Source of the DNA: Flavobacteriaceae bacterium
GTDB lineage: Bacteria; Bacteroidota; Bacteroidia; Flavobacteriales; Flavobacteriaceae
Assembly (NCBI GenBank): GCA_009886625.1
Contig: QXZA01000011.1
Location: 124,001 to 188,000 of the forward strand
Length of the DNA: 64,000 nucleotides
Direction of reading: 5' to 3'
The notes under the pieces were generated by a model that was not told the origin of the DNA, did no database searches, and worked only from the letters and a program-made list of their open reading frames with translations. The position numbers were made by a program, and so were the translations under genes. Below are positions 7,232 to 17,086 of the stretch, one piece after another (position 1 is the stretch's first letter; each line of letters opens with the position of its first letter).

Positions 7232-9825
7232 AAATCTAAAGTAATTTGCGTATCATCATCCTTTTTTGATTCGGAACTCATTCCTTCTTCTACATCAACT
7301 TCTATTTCGTGAATATTCTCCTCTTCTGGTAGCTCGTATGCTAAGGCTTCTTTGAGAGAAACCGATTTAACTTTCTTATTTGTCAATTGATTCCCTTGCG
7401 CTTTATAACCTTTAACAGAGATAAATTCATCTGCATTAACAATCATACTTTCTGGCTGTTCTTTTCCTCGAGGTTTTTCAAAATGAACTTCTAGTATAGG
7501 TAGCCAATCAAATCCAATGTAGATAAGACGACCTCCATCTTTAATAAAATCGTCTTCCTTGTCAATACTTTCTATTAAGAAACGTTTGATGAAATAGCGT
7601 TCTTTTTCGTTGTCAAAATATACAGCAGTAATAGGTTTTTTTGGAATCCATTTTTCAAGATGAATAACATTTTCATCAAAATGAAGACTCAATTCTGGAG
7701 CGACAGCTTTTAAGGTTCCCTTTTGAGTTGCTATCAAAAGTTTGTCCTCACCCTTAAAAGCACCCAATAGTTCTCCTCTACCTTCTAAATTCAACCTTCT
7801 AATAGTATCGTCAAACCATATTTTTCGTGGCTTTAATGTGGAAATACCTTTTTCTTTTAGCTCTACTTTTCGGATTGTATATTTAGTTACAGTATTCCCT
7901 CTTGAGGCTCGACCTTTGATTTGTAAATCGGCAAAATCTAGATCCCATTTAAGTTTCTTAATACTCCCAGTATTTCTTAATAAAACACCAATAATTTCTG
8001 CCTCTCCGTTTGAATTTGCAGAAAAATAGAGGACATCTGAATTAGGTTTTCCTTGGGTTAAGTCATATTCTTTGTCTCGAGTTACTCCTGTAACGGCAAA
8101 ACGTTTGATAAAAGAAGTTCCTGCTTTCCCATCACGATAAAGCATATTGTAGATCGTTCTGGAATCTTTCTTTTTAAATACAGCAGCATGGATAATATTT
8201 TTACCAATAAACACTTTACTATCCACCTTTACAACTTGCATTTTACCTTCTTTAGTAAACACAATAATGTCATCGATATCCGAACAATCACAGACAAATT
8301 CATTTTTCTTTAAAGAAGTACCAATAAACCCTTCATCACGATTCACATAGAGCTTTTGATTGCGAACGACTACCTTTTTGGCGTCTACATCATCAAAAAT
8401 TCGGATTTCTGATTTTCGTTCTTTATCCCCTCCGAAGGTTTTCTTTAAATGGGTGAAATAACGAATTGCATAATCAATAAGGTGGGCTAAGTTGTTTTTG
8501 ACTTCAGTGATATCCCCCTCTAAAGCTTCAATTTTCTGTTGGGCTTTATCTAAATCAAATTTTGAAATTCTTTTAATTCGAATTTCTGTAAGTCGAACAA
8601 TATCTTCTTCCACAACGGGTCTTTTTAAATGACCGATATGAGGCTTTAAACCTTTGTCTATATATGCAATCACCTCTTCCCAAGTGGAGGCCTCTTCTAT
8701 GTCTCTATAGATTTTGTTTTCAATAAAGACTCGCTCCAAAGAGGCGTAATGCCATTGATTTTCAAGCTCTAACAATTGTACTTCAAGCTCAAGTTTTAAA
8801 AGTTGAACGGTGTGGTCTGTTGAGATTTTCAACATCTCACTTACGCCCATAAAATGAGGTTTATTATCAATGATTAAACAACCTAAGGGTGAGATGGAAG
8901 TTTCACATGCAGTAAAGGCATACAATGCATCGATAGTCTTATCAGGCGAAATATCATTGGGTAAATGAACTAAAATCTCAACTTCTGAAGAGGTGTTGTC
9001 TTCGATTTTTTTAATCTTGATTTTCCCCTTTTCATTAGCCTTCAATATACTATCAATCAAGCTTGATGTATTGGTACTAAAGGGAATTTCATTGATGACT
9101 AAGGTGTTTTTATCTAACTGAGAGATTTTCGCACGAACACGAACTTTTCCCCCTCTTAGTCCGTCATTATAATTTTGAATATCAATAATTCCCCCGGTTT
9201 GAAAATCAGGATAGACCGCTACTTTTTTTCCTTTCAAATGTTGAATACTGGCTAGCAGTAATTCATTGAAGTTGTGAGGTAATATTTTTGTAGAGAGACC
9301 CACTGCGATTCCTTCGGCTCCTTGTGCTAGAAGTAATGGAAATTTAACGGGTAAGTGAATGGGTTCCTTTTTTCTACCATCATAAGACAACTGCCATTCA
9401 GTGACTTTGGGACTAAAGACAACTTCAAGTGCAAATTTGGACAAACGTGCTTCTATATATCGAGAGGCAGCAGCACTATCTCCAGTGAGGATATTTCCCC
9501 AGTTTCCTTGCATGTCAATGAGCAACTCTTTTTGCCCCACTTGAACCATGGCATCTGCAATACTGGCATCACCGTGAGGATGATACTGCATAGTATGCCC
9601 AACTATATTAGCAACTTTGTTATAGCGTCCATCGTCCAAATCCTTCATTGAGTGAAGAATACGTCGTTGAACTGGTTTCAAACCATCTTCTATTGCAGGG
9701 ACAGCGCGTTCTAGGATTACATAAGAGGCGTAATCCAAGAACCAATCCTTGTACATACCAGTGACCTTGATCAACGAATCGTTGGAAGAGTCCCCGGGAA
9801 TTGTTTGGTCAATGATTTCGTCCAT
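7228..9825 (-). CDS. parC: DNA topoisomerase IV subunit A
   Basis: The breakage-reunion subunit of a type IIA topoisomerase, which decatenates daughter chromosomes together with the ParE encoded just upstream. The 865-residue protein has the DNA-gate region with HPHGDASIADAM (82-93; Ser88 sits at the usual quinolone-target position) and the catalytic Tyr123 preceded by Arg122 (AAASRYIEARL). The tower and coiled-coil region follows to about 460. A C-terminal beta-propeller-like region contains weak repeats, and the tail is very acidic. Pairing with parE rather than gyrB, and the divergent GyrA-box, favour ParC. The parE-parC gap is 108 bases. Confidence 0.92.
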   Translation of the reverse strand: MDEIIDQTIPGDSSNDSLIKVTGMYKDWFLDYASYVILERAVPAIEDGLKPVQRRILHSMKDLDDGRYNKVANIVGHTMQYHPHGDASIADAMVQVGQKELLIDMQGNWGNILTGDSAAASRYIEARLSKFALEVVFSPKVTEWQLSYDGRKKEPIHLPVKFPLLLAQGAEGIAVGLSTKILPHNFNELLLASIQHLKGKKVAVYPDFQTGGIIDIQNYNDGLRGGKVRVRAKISQLDKNTLVINEIPFSTNTSSLIDSILKANEKGKIKIKKIEDNTSSEVEILVHLPNDISPDKTIDALYAFTACETSISPLGCLIIDNKPHFMGVSEMLKISTDHTVQLLKLELEVQLLELENQWHYASLERVFIENKIYRDIEEASTWEEVIAYIDKGLKPHIGHLKRPVVEEDIVRLTEIRIKRISKFDLDKAQQKIEALEGDITEVKNNLAHLIDYAIRYFTHLKKTFGGDKERKSEIRIFDDVDAKKVVVRNQKLYVNRDEGFIGTSLKKNEFVCDCSDIDDIIVFTKEGKMQVVKVDSKVFIGKNIIHAAVFKKKDSRTIYNMLYRDGKAGTSFIKRFAVTGVTRDKEYDLTQGKPNSDVLYFSANSNGEAEIIGVLLRNTGSIKKLKWDLDFADLQIKGRASRGNTVTKYTIRKVELKEKGISTLKPRKIWFDDTIRRLNLEGRGELLGAFKGEDKLLIATQKGTLKAVAPELSLHFDENVIHLEKWIPKKPITAVYFDNEKERYFIKRFLIESIDKEDDFIKDGGRLIYIGFDWLPILEVHFEKPRGKEQPESMIVNADEFISVKGYKAQGNQLTNKKVKSVSLKEALAYELPEEENIHEIEVDVEEGMSSESKKDDDTQITLDF

Positions 9826-9933
9826 AGATTTGCTAAAATACTATATCAACATAAGAATACAGGCGTTTTGGTCTTGAAGAAATTAACAAATTTTCGTTGA
9901 GAAATAAAATGTAGCACTAAGCTTAGTTTTTGT

Positions 9934-11793
9934 TTAAGTACCCGCTTCAACAAAGTCTAATTCCACTTTAAGGTTTTCAATGATGAATTTCTGGCGGTCG
10001 GGAGTATTTTTCCCCATGTAAAATTCAAGTAATTGTTCGGTAGTAATCGCTCTATCAATCATCACAGGATCTAAACGAATATCTTCTCCTATAAAAAACT
10101 TAAATTCATCTGGTGAAATCTCTCCCAATCCTTTAAAACGGGTGATTTCTGGTTTTCCACTTAATTTTTCAATAGACTCTCTTCGTTCCTGTTCGCTGTA
10201 GCAATAAAAAGTTTGTTTTTTATCCCGAACTCTAAACAAGGGAGTTTGCAAGATGTATAAATGGCCTTCTTTTATCAACTCGGGAAAGAATTGCAAGAAA
10301 AACGTAATCAAAAGCAATCGAATGTGCATTCCATCTACATCGGCATCGGTGGCAATTACTATATTATTATAACGAAGGTTTTCTAGACTGTCTTCAATAT
10401 TTAAAGCCGCTTGCAATAAATTGAATTCTTCATTTTCATAAACAATTTTCTTGGACATCCCAAAGCTATTCAAAGGCTTCCCTCTAAGACTAAATACAGC
10501 TTGGGTATTGACATCACGAGATTTAGTAATGGATCCTGAAGCCGAGTCCCCTTCAGTGATGAATAATGTAGAATCTAAACGTCGGTCTTTTTTAAGATCA
10601 GGCAAATGTACTCGACAATCCCTTAATTTTTTATTATGCAAACTGGCCTTTTTAGCTCTTTCGCGGGCTAACTTCCTTATCCCTGATAAATCTTTGCGTT
10701 CGCGCTCAGCCTGGATGATTTTACTCTGAATAGCATCAGCAACATCAGTGTTCTTATGTAGGAAATTATCTAAATGTGTACTTAAGAAATCAACAATATA
10801 ACTCCGTACAGAAGGCATTTTTTCTCCCATTTCTGTAGAACCCAACTTTGTTTTAGTTTGAGATTCAAAAACGGGTTCCATCACTTTAATGCTAATTGCT
10901 GATATGATTGACTTTCTGATGTCAGAAGCATCATAGTTTTTGCCAAAATGATCTCTAATGGTTTTTACTAAACCCTCACGAAATGCGGCTTGATGTGTTC
11001 CTCCTTGGGTAGTATGTTGTCCATTGACAAAAGAATGGTATTCTTCGCTATATTGAGTTTTACTGTGTGTCAAAGCTACTTCTATATCTTCACCTTTTAA
11101 ATGAACAATAGGATATGAAAGATCACTTTCATTAGTCTGATCATTCAATAAATCACGTAATCCATTTTCTGAAAAAAACTTATCTCCATTAAGATCTATG
11201 ATCAATCCAGGATTGAGATACACATAATATTTAATCATGCGTTCCACGTACTCTAAACGGTATTTATAATTTTTGAATATGGTAACATCAGGAATAAAAA
11301 CAACCTTGGTTCCTCTTCGTCTAGAACTTTCCTCTACGGAACCTTCAAGGCTCAATTCTCCTAACTCAAATGAAGCTGTTTTAGATTGTTTGTCTCTATT
11401 TGATTGAACAACAAAAGAAGAGGAAAGTGCATTTACGGCTTTCGTTCCTACACCATTAAGTCCAACAGATTTCTTAAAGGCTCTAGAGTCATATTTCCCT
11501 CCTGTATTCATTTTGGAAACAACATCTACTACTTTACCTAGAGGGATTCCTCTTCCGTAATCACGAACCGTAACCTGATTTTCTTTAATCGTGATTTCAA
11601 TTGTCTTACCGGCACCCATGACAAATTCATCAATACAGTTGTCTAAAACTTCTTTTAACAAAATATAGATTCCGTCATCTGGGGAAGATCCATCCCCTAG
11701 TTTTCCAATGTACATTCCGGGACGCATACGAATATGCTCTTTCCAATCTAGGGAACGTATGTTATCTTCGGTATATGCTGTTTGATTTTCCAT
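9934..11793 (-). CDS. parE: DNA topoisomerase IV subunit B
   Basis: The ATPase subunit of topoisomerase IV. The 619-residue protein has a GHKL ATPase domain: EVLDNCIDE (48-56), DYGRGIP (78-84) and the ATP-lid motif [11 protein letters not shown] (111-121). The transducer domain follows, and then the TOPRIM domain with EGDSASGS and the acidic triad [10 protein letters not shown], and the closing [13 protein letters not shown] motif. The length fits ParE, which is shorter than GyrB. It is the first gene of a parE-parC pair. The gene upstream is divergent, with 183 bases between the two starts. Confidence 0.94.
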   Translation of the reverse strand: MENQTAYTEDNIRSLDWKEHIRMRPGMYIGKLGDGSSPDDGIYILLKEVLDNCIDEFVMGAGKTIEITIKENQVTVRDYGRGIPLGKVVDVVSKMNTGGKYDSRAFKKSVGLNGVGTKAVNALSSSFVVQSNRDKQSKTASFELGELSLEGSVEESSRRRGTKVVFIPDVTIFKNYKYRLEYVERMIKYYVYLNPGLIIDLNGDKFFSENGLRDLLNDQTNESDLSYPIVHLKGEDIEVALTHSKTQYSEEYHSFVNGQHTTQGGTHQAAFREGLVKTIRDHFGKNYDASDIRKSIISAISIKVMEPVFESQTKTKLGSTEMGEKMPSVRSYIVDFLSTHLDNFLHKNTDVADAIQSKIIQAERERKDLSGIRKLARERAKKASLHNKKLRDCRVHLPDLKKDRRLDSTLFITEGDSASGSITKSRDVNTQAVFSLRGKPLNSFGMSKKIVYENEEFNLLQAALNIEDSLENLRYNNIVIATDADVDGMHIRLLLITFFLQFFPELIKEGHLYILQTPLFRVRDKKQTFYCYSEQERRESIEKLSGKPEITRFKGLGEISPDEFKFFIGEDIRLDPVMIDRAITTEQLLEFYMGKNTPDRQKFIIENLKVELDFVEAGT

Positions 11794-11976
11794 TGAATTG
11801 GTAGCTAATATAAGTATTGATCTGTGAACCTTATACCCATTAACAACTAAGAAATCAACAATTCTATATTTATTTTTGTTAAAAAGTTATTTTGCTACTC
11901 AAAGGACTTATTCAGTTAATTTTGGCTTAAATTTCTACCTATATTTAATCTTTAGAAAATTACTTTTTAAATAATT
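11794..11976. promoter_or_regulatory. Divergent promoter region parE / Dabb gene
   Basis: Noncoding, strongly A+T-rich. TATTTTTG at 11871-11878 is a candidate -7 box for the plus-strand Dabb gene, leaving a leader of roughly 90 bases. I found no convincing promoter box for parE here and no stable hairpin. Confidence 0.35.
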
Positions 11977-12324
11977 ATGACAAAATCTACAATAGAAAAC
12001 ACAACGGGACCATTTGTCCATAGTGTATATTTTTGGTTAAAAAATCCTGAAAGTCACGAAGATAAGAATGCTTTTGAAACGGCCATCAAAAAGCTGATAA
12101 ATACCAATCCTCAAGCAATTTCAAATCATTTAGGTTGTCCAGCAGCATCTGAAGAAAGGGAGGTTGTTGACAATTCCTTCAGTTATTTTTACATGATGAT
12201 CTTCCCTGATTTAGAAGCTCAAAACGCATATCAAACTGACCCTACACATTTATTGTTTATTGAAGAAGCGGCTCATTTATGGAAACGAGTTCTTGTTTAT
12301 GACTCTATAGCTAAAACGGAATAA
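11977..12324 (+). CDS. Dabb-domain (stress-responsive barrel) protein
   Basis: A 115-residue single-domain protein of the dimeric alpha/beta-barrel (Dabb) family. The typical start is visible: VHSVYFWLKNP at about 14-24, where the family has a His-Val-Val-hydrophobic-Phe/Trp-Lys strand, and the terminal HLLFIEEAAHLWKRVLVYD follows. Family members are small cytoplasmic proteins linked to stress responses; some bind or convert small ligands, but no substrate can be deduced here. It is a single gene that ends 4 bases before the convergent SulP gene's stop, with no terminator visible. Confidence 0.85.
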   Translation: MTKSTIENTTGPFVHSVYFWLKNPESHEDKNAFETAIKKLINTNPQAISNHLGCPAASEEREVVDNSFSYFYMMIFPDLEAQNAYQTDPTHLLFIEEAAHLWKRVLVYDSIAKTE

Positions 12325-12328
12325 AAGT

Positions 12329-13924
12329 TTATTTATCGACTAAAGCATTTTGTGCTTGTCGGAAGTTGTCTATGGCGACAAAGTAATCTGGATCTTCTAG
12401 CACATTGACTTCATAAATCTTTTCTGCACGCTTGATTAATTTAACGCAATCAGATGACAAATGCCTGAGGTGGATGTTTTTACCATTTTTGAGATAGCGT
12501 TCTGTCAATTTATTTACGCATTCGATTGCAGATTGATCTACAATTCGAGACTCTTTAAAATCAATAATAACTTCATCTGGATCATTTTTTACATCAAACT
12601 TACTATTGAATAGCTCTATACAACCAAAGAACAAGGGACCGTAGATTTCATAATGTTTTACACTATGTTCATCGACATATTTTCTCGCACGAATACGTTT
12701 GGCATTTTCCCATGCAAAAACTAAAGATGAAACAATAACTCCAGACAAAACAGCAATTGCAAGATCAAAGAATACAGTTATTACTGTAACTAAAATAATA
12801 ACGATCATATCCGCATTTGGCACCTTGTTCCATACTTTGAAGGTACTCCAAGCAAAAGTGCCTAATACTACCATAAACATAACACCAACAAGAGCAGCGA
12901 TGGGTACTTGTTCAATATAATTAGAACCAAACAATATGAAAAACAATAAAGCTAAGGCCGCAGTTATACCAGAAAGCCTCCCTCTACCGCCTGATTTTAC
13001 ATTGATAATACTTTGACCAATCATTGCGCAACCTCCCATTCCTCCAAAAAATCCGTTAAGAATATTTCCTGTTCCTTGAGCAATACATTCTCTATTTCCG
13101 CTCCCATGTGTATCTGTGAGCTCATCTATTAAATTTAAGGTCATTAAAGACTCAATTAAACCAATAGCTGCAAGAATAAATGCGTAAGGGGCAATAAAAA
13201 ATAAAGTTTCTAATGAAAATGAAATCATTGGAATCTGAAAACTAGGCAATCCTGCTTTGATTCCCCCTCCCCCATTGGCAACTATAAATGACCTTACTGT
13301 TTCGGTTTCTAAATCTCCCAAAATAACAACCAGAGAAACTATAACGATACCTGTTAATGCTGCCGGCACCTTTTTAGTAAGCATAGGCAATAAAGCCATA
13401 ATTAACATTGTAATAGCAACTAAGGCCAGCATTACAAGTAGTGCATTTCCTGCTAACCATTCTCCGTTCTTTTTAAACATTCCTAATTGAGAAATGAAAA
13501 TAACAATGGCTAATCCATTAACAAATCCCATCATTACAGAGTGAGGAATCATTCGCACAAATTTTCCAAGTCGCAAAACTCCAGCAGAGACTTGAATCAA
13601 TCCTGCTAACAACAAAGTGGCAAATAGGTATTGTAAACCTGCACTTTCCGTTCCTGCTAGATCATTCCCTTGGCTGACCAAACTTACCATAACTACTGCC
13701 ATAGCGCCTGTAGCACCTGAAATCATTCCAGGGCGCCCCCCAAAAACTGCGGTAACAAAGCCCATCATAAAAGCACCATATAGCCCCACTATGGGTGAAA
13801 TCCCTGCTACAAAAGCAAATGCAACAGCTTCAGGCACCAAAGCTAATGCAACTGTAATTCCAGATAAAAGATCATTTTTTATGCTTCCGCCATTGGAACG
13901 GTCTATAAGTTGAAAAGGTTTCAA
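12329..13924 (-). CDS. SulP-family anion transporter with STAS domain
   Basis: A 531-residue inner-membrane transporter of the SLC26/SulP family. The membrane domain (about 1-400, twelve or more helices) opens with the family signature ALALVPEAVAFAFVAGISP and contains a GxxNxxxGFFGGMGGCAMIGQS segment at about 290. A C-terminal STAS domain (about 415-515) contains DFKESRIVDQSAIECVNKL. Substrates in the family are sulfate, bicarbonate, chloride or dicarboxylates. In marine bacteria a bicarbonate or sulfate role is plausible, but the sequence does not decide. A TATTTTTG box on the minus strand lies at 13950-13957. The gene is monocistronic. Confidence 0.92.
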   Translation of the reverse strand: MKPFQLIDRSNGGSIKNDLLSGITVALALVPEAVAFAFVAGISPIVGLYGAFMMGFVTAVFGGRPGMISGATGAMAVVMVSLVSQGNDLAGTESAGLQYLFATLLLAGLIQVSAGVLRLGKFVRMIPHSVMMGFVNGLAIVIFISQLGMFKKNGEWLAGNALLVMLALVAITMLIMALLPMLTKKVPAALTGIVIVSLVVILGDLETETVRSFIVANGGGGIKAGLPSFQIPMISFSLETLFFIAPYAFILAAIGLIESLMTLNLIDELTDTHGSGNRECIAQGTGNILNGFFGGMGGCAMIGQSIINVKSGGRGRLSGITAALALLFFILFGSNYIEQVPIAALVGVMFMVVLGTFAWSTFKVWNKVPNADMIVIILVTVITVFFDLAIAVLSGVIVSSLVFAWENAKRIRARKYVDEHSVKHYEIYGPLFFGCIELFNSKFDVKNDPDEVIIDFKESRIVDQSAIECVNKLTERYLKNGKNIHLRHLSSDCVKLIKRAEKIYEVNVLEDPDYFVAIDNFRQAQNALVDK

Positions 13925-13997
13925 AAGAGTATTGTTTTTAAATAAGGGGCAAAAATAGACTTATTTTAGACATTAGCCCTTGGAGATTGAATTGTAT

Positions 13998-14645
13998 TTA
14001 GATTTCCTCTCGATTTGTTGCAGACTTTGCTATTAGAAAAATAGCCATCCAATAGGTTGTTAAGATTATTACACCTGAGAATGAAATTGGAGCATAAAAT
14101 TTATTAAGCGCTATAAATGCATCAGAAAAAAGAAAAAGAGAAACCGCTAAACCCACTCTCTTGAACGTGATTTTAGTTGAATTTCTAGTAAATGCGATTC
14201 CTTGCCAACTCATGACAACAACAACTGTCATATAGACTGCTACTGGTAGAAATAGCTTTCCCAAATTAGGATAGATGAGACCATACAGAATACTGCCAAA
14301 TACTGTTAATGGAATTCCTGTTTTATGAGGGAATTTCCAACCATTCTCTTTCACAAAAGCTGCAATAAACCACAAGTGACCAATTAAAAAGGAACCTAAA
14401 CCAAACACGAAGAAGTCAGGGATTAATAAAAAAGTGTCTCCTCCCAAACAAAACAATAATCCAATAATAATTAGATTAGAATACACTTTAGCAGCAGTAT
14501 CAAGATGCTTTAGCAAGAACAAAATAATTAGAGAAGTTGTAAGCGGTTTTAAGAAATAAAAAAGGAGGTTTATTTCAAAAAAGTCAGCAATAATTGCTAG
14601 TAAAGCTGAAATGAAAATAAAACTCTTAAATGCAGTCTGATTCAT
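13998..14645 (-). CDS. Lysoplasmalogenase-like (YhhN/TMEM86) membrane protein
   Basis: A 215-residue integral membrane protein with about eight hydrophobic helices. It has the YhhN-family landmarks: a KPLTTSLIIL helix near residue 33, an LLFCLGGDTFLL segment (acidic residue in a helix) near 62, and the FGLGSFLIGHLWFIAAF helix with a conserved His near 85. The family includes vertebrate TMEM86 lysoplasmalogenases, which cleave vinyl-ether lysolipids; in flavobacteria the activity is untested. It lies 17 bases downstream of ychF on the same strand and may be co-transcribed. Confidence 0.8.
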   Translation of the reverse strand: MNQTAFKSFIFISALLAIIADFFEINLLFYFLKPLTTSLIILFLLKHLDTAAKVYSNLIIIGLLFCLGGDTFLLIPDFFVFGLGSFLIGHLWFIAAFVKENGWKFPHKTGIPLTVFGSILYGLIYPNLGKLFLPVAVYMTVVVVMSWQGIAFTRNSTKITFKRVGLAVSLFLFSDAFIALNKFYAPISFSGVIILTTYWMAIFLIAKSATNREEI

Positions 14646-14662
14646 CCTTTCTTAATGTGTCT

Positions 14663-15757
14663 TTACACGTTAAATCTAAAGTGCATTACATCACCGTCTT
14701 TCACTATGTATTCTTTTCCTTCTACGCGCATTTTTCCAGCTTCTTTAACTTTCGTTTCAGATCCGTAGTGCTCATAATCACTATAACTAATCACTTCAGC
14801 ACGAATGAAACCTTTTTCAAAGTCAGTATGAATCACTCCTGCAGCTTGAGGTGCTGTTGCACCAATAGGGATAGTCCATGCACGTACTTCTTTTTCTCCT
14901 GCAGTAAAGTAGGTTTGTTGGTTCAGAAGTGCATAAGCACTTCTGATCAGTTTTGCAGCACCAGCTTCTTCAAGGCCTAAATCTTCTAGAAATAATTGAC
15001 GCTCCTCAAAGGTTTCCAATTCATTGATATCTGCCTCTACACTTACTGCAAGAATTAATAAGCCTGCTTTTTCATCTTTCACAAATTCTTTGACACGATC
15101 CACATGAGCATTTCCTGATTTAGCAGCGCTTTCATCTACATTACATACATAAAGTACGGGCTTGTCTGTAATTAACTGGAGGGGCTTTACAAAAACTTCT
15201 CGCTCCTCCTCTTTAATTTCAATACTTCGAATATTTTTAGAGGCTTCCAATTCTATTTTTAAGAAATCTAAAATCGCTTTTTCTTTAGCAGCCTCCTTAT
15301 TTCCAGTACGAGCTGCACGGTTTACTTTTTCTAACTTTTTTTCAACGGTCTCTAAATCCTTTAACTGTAGCTCAATGTCAATTGTTTCTTTATCTCGAAC
15401 CGGATCTACAGTGGCATCTACATGAATAATATTGTCGTTGTCAAAACAGCGTAGTACATGGAGGATAGCATCTGTCTCTCTAATATTCGCTAAAAACTGG
15501 TTTCCTAAGCCTTCTCCTTTACTTGCTCCTTTAACTAATCCTGCGATATCAACAATCTCTACGGTTGCAGGTAAAACACCTTCTGGATTTACTAAGCTTT
15601 CTAACTTTTCAAGACGTGCATCGGGAACGTTTACAATACCTATATTGGGCTCTATAGTACAAAAAGGAAAGTTTGCACTTTGTGCTTTTGCATTGGACAA
15701 ACAATTAAAAAGAGTTGATTTTCCAACATTGGGTAAACCTACAATACCTGCTTTCAT
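14663..15757 (-). CDS. ychF: Redox-regulated ATPase/GTPase YchF
   Basis: The universally conserved Obg-family P-loop ATPase that binds ribosomes and responds to oxidative stress. Starting at the ATG at 15757 gives the standard 364 residues beginning MKAGIVGLPNVGKST. The P-loop GLPNVGKST is at 7-15, the DIAGLVKGASKGEGLGNQFL switch region at about 68-87, and the coiled-coil insertion at about 130-190. The C-terminal TGS domain contains the family's typical GEKEVRAWTI and HTDFEKGFIRAEV stretches. A TATTTTTG box for this gene lies at 15773-15780 (minus strand), close to the divergent deacetylase promoter. Confidence 0.96.
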   Translation of the reverse strand: MKAGIVGLPNVGKSTLFNCLSNAKAQSANFPFCTIEPNIGIVNVPDARLEKLESLVNPEGVLPATVEIVDIAGLVKGASKGEGLGNQFLANIRETDAILHVLRCFDNDNIIHVDATVDPVRDKETIDIELQLKDLETVEKKLEKVNRAARTGNKEAAKEKAILDFLKIELEASKNIRSIEIKEEEREVFVKPLQLITDKPVLYVCNVDESAAKSGNAHVDRVKEFVKDEKAGLLILAVSVEADINELETFEERQLFLEDLGLEEAGAAKLIRSAYALLNQQTYFTAGEKEVRAWTIPIGATAPQAAGVIHTDFEKGFIRAEVISYSDYEHYGSETKVKEAGKMRVEGKEYIVKDGDVMHFRFNV

Positions 15758-15772
15758 GAAATATATTTTCGG

Positions 15773-15805
15773 CAAAAATAAACTTTCTTTTGGCTTTTAC
15801 ATTTG
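15773..15805. promoter_or_regulatory. Divergent -7 boxes, ychF / deacetylase
   Basis: TATTTTTG on the minus strand (15773-15780) faces ychF, and TACATTTG on the plus strand (15798-15805) faces the deacetylase gene. Neither has a perfect TTTG partner at 19-20 bases, so the calls rest on the -7 boxes and their positions. Confidence 0.45.
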
Positions 15806-15846
15806 CTTTCCTTAATTATGATAAAGAATATTTAACTCGATTTACA

Positions 15847-16692
15847 ATGAAAGCAAAAAAATACTTAATGATTCATGCAGATGACGCTGGCTTGGCTTGG
15901 TCTGAAAATCTAGCAACTCAGCAAGGAATGTTAACGGGTAGCATTAACTCCACTAGCCTGATGGTTCCCTGTCCTTGGTTTTATGAAATGGCTCAATTTG
16001 CCGTTAAATATCCTTCCTTGGATTTCGGGATTCATCTTACCCTTACTGGAGAATGGAAAACCTATCCTTTTCGCCCCATCACCCCTGTGAATCAAATCCC
16101 TTCTTTGGTAGACAAAAACGGATATTTTCTGCCTAAAAGAGAATACATTCGTGACTATGCGGTTTTGGAGGAAGTACGCTTGGAACTTAAAAATCAAATT
16201 GAATTTGCGATTTCCTTGGGAATGAAACCGAGCCATTTGGATTCTCATATGTACACTTTGGGCGTGCGTCAAGACTTGTTAGATTTATACCAAGAATTAG
16301 GCGAAACCTATAAGCTTCCAATTATACTCAGTAAAACCTTAATTTCTTACACTGGAGAATCTTCAACAAAATTCAACCTTCCTCATGAAAAATGTTTTGA
16401 ATCCTTGTTTATGGCCTCAATGAAGGAATTTGAAAAGGTTGGAAATACTGCATTTTATGACAATACATTAAGTAATTTACCTGATGGCCTTTCAATTATA
16501 TTAATTCATCCTGCTTTGGAAAGTGAAGAGATGAATCAAATTACTATTGATCATCCAAATTTTGGAGCTAAGTGGCGTTCTCAAGATGCAGCCTACTTTA
16601 GTAGTGAGGCTTGTAAATTAAAACTAAAAGAAAATAATATTGAATTAATCAACTTTAAAAGCCCAATTATGCTCATTCTTCTGGGTGCATAA
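15847..16692 (+). CDS. ChbG/HpnK/YdjC-family carbohydrate deacetylase
   Basis: With the ATG at 15847 the product has 281 residues and starts at the fold's first strand: [13 protein letters not shown]. Metal-binding candidates are Asp12/Asp13, His63 ([10 protein letters not shown]) and His134 ([11 protein letters not shown]), the expected pattern for YdjC-type deacetylases. These act on N-acetylated di- or oligosaccharides such as diacetylchitobiose. An upstream in-frame start (15790) would place the promoter box inside the gene and add a tail unlike the family, so I reject it. There is no signal peptide: a cytoplasmic, salvage-type role is likely. The 3'-end overlaps the convergent ferredoxin gene by 20 bases. 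Confidence 0.88.
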   Translation: MKAKKYLMIHADDAGLAWSENLATQQGMLTGSINSTSLMVPCPWFYEMAQFAVKYPSLDFGIHLTLTGEWKTYPFRPITPVNQIPSLVDKNGYFLPKREYIRDYAVLEEVRLELKNQIEFAISLGMKPSHLDSHMYTLGVRQDLLDLYQELGETYKLPIILSKTLISYTGESSTKFNLPHEKCFESLFMASMKEFEKVGNTAFYDNTLSNLPDGLSIILIHPALESEEMNQITIDHPNFGAKWRSQDAAYFSSEACKLKLKENNIELINFKSPIMLILLGA

Positions 16693-17026
16693 AGCGTTGT
16701 TTGCCTAAGAGTGTTTCTTCAGATTCAACATGATTGTCATCAGGAACACAACAATCAACCGGACAAACGGCAGCACATTGTGGCTCGTCATGAAATCCTT
16801 TGCATTCAGTACATTTATCGGGAACTATGTAGTAATATTCATCAGAAATCGGTTCTTGAAAGACAGCAGCATTAACTTCACTTCCATTAGTGAGCACAAC
16901 CTGACCCTTTAGGGAGGTACCGTCTTGATATCTCCAATCTTCAGCTCCTTCATAAATTGCTGTATTTGGGCATTCTGGTTCACAAGCCCCACAATTTATA
17001 CACTCATCTGTAATGATAATAGCCAT
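16673..17026 (-). CDS. 2[4Fe-4S] ferredoxin
   Basis: A 117-residue low-potential electron carrier. The first cluster motif has Cys9, 12, 15 and 19 ([12 protein letters not shown]). The second has Cys72, 75, 84 and 88 in the longer CxxC-x8-CxxxC arrangement, with extra cysteines at 92 and 93. This is an Alvin/Chromatium-type ferredoxin, with an insertion of about 45 residues between the motifs that is normal in flavobacterial homologues. It is divergent from the acyl-CoA reductase gene, with overlapping promoter boxes between them. The C-terminus overlaps the convergent deacetylase gene by 20 bases. The redox partner is not identifiable here. Confidence 0.92.
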   Translation of the reverse strand: MAIIITDECINCGACEPECPNTAIYEGAEDWRYQDGTSLKGQVVLTNGSEVNAAVFQEPISDEYYYIVPDKCTECKGFHDEPQCAAVCPVDCCVPDDNHVESEETLLGKQRFMHPEE

Positions 17027-17041
17027 AGTAATTTCTTTCCT

Positions 17042-17059
17042 TACATTTGCGCAAAAATA
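17042..17059. promoter_or_regulatory. Head-to-head -7 boxes, ferredoxin / acyl-CoA reductase
   Basis: TACATTTG (plus, 17042-17049) and TATTTTTG (minus, 17052-17059) are only two bases apart. Predicted transcription from each would start inside or beside the other's box. The minus-strand box has a TTG element (17080-17082) at a spacing of 20. The two promoters probably cannot be occupied together. Confidence 0.55.
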
Positions 17060-17086
17060 AGACCTTAAAAGTTCCTAAACAAGTAA

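Noticed and set aside
12318-12333. AATAAA-AG-TTTATT palindrome at the Dabb/SulP junction
   Set aside because: Only A/T pairs and expected by chance in such DNA; not called a terminator.
12329-13924. Frameshift in the SulP gene or a missing STAS domain
   Set aside because: The frame is intact to the end of a recognisable STAS domain.
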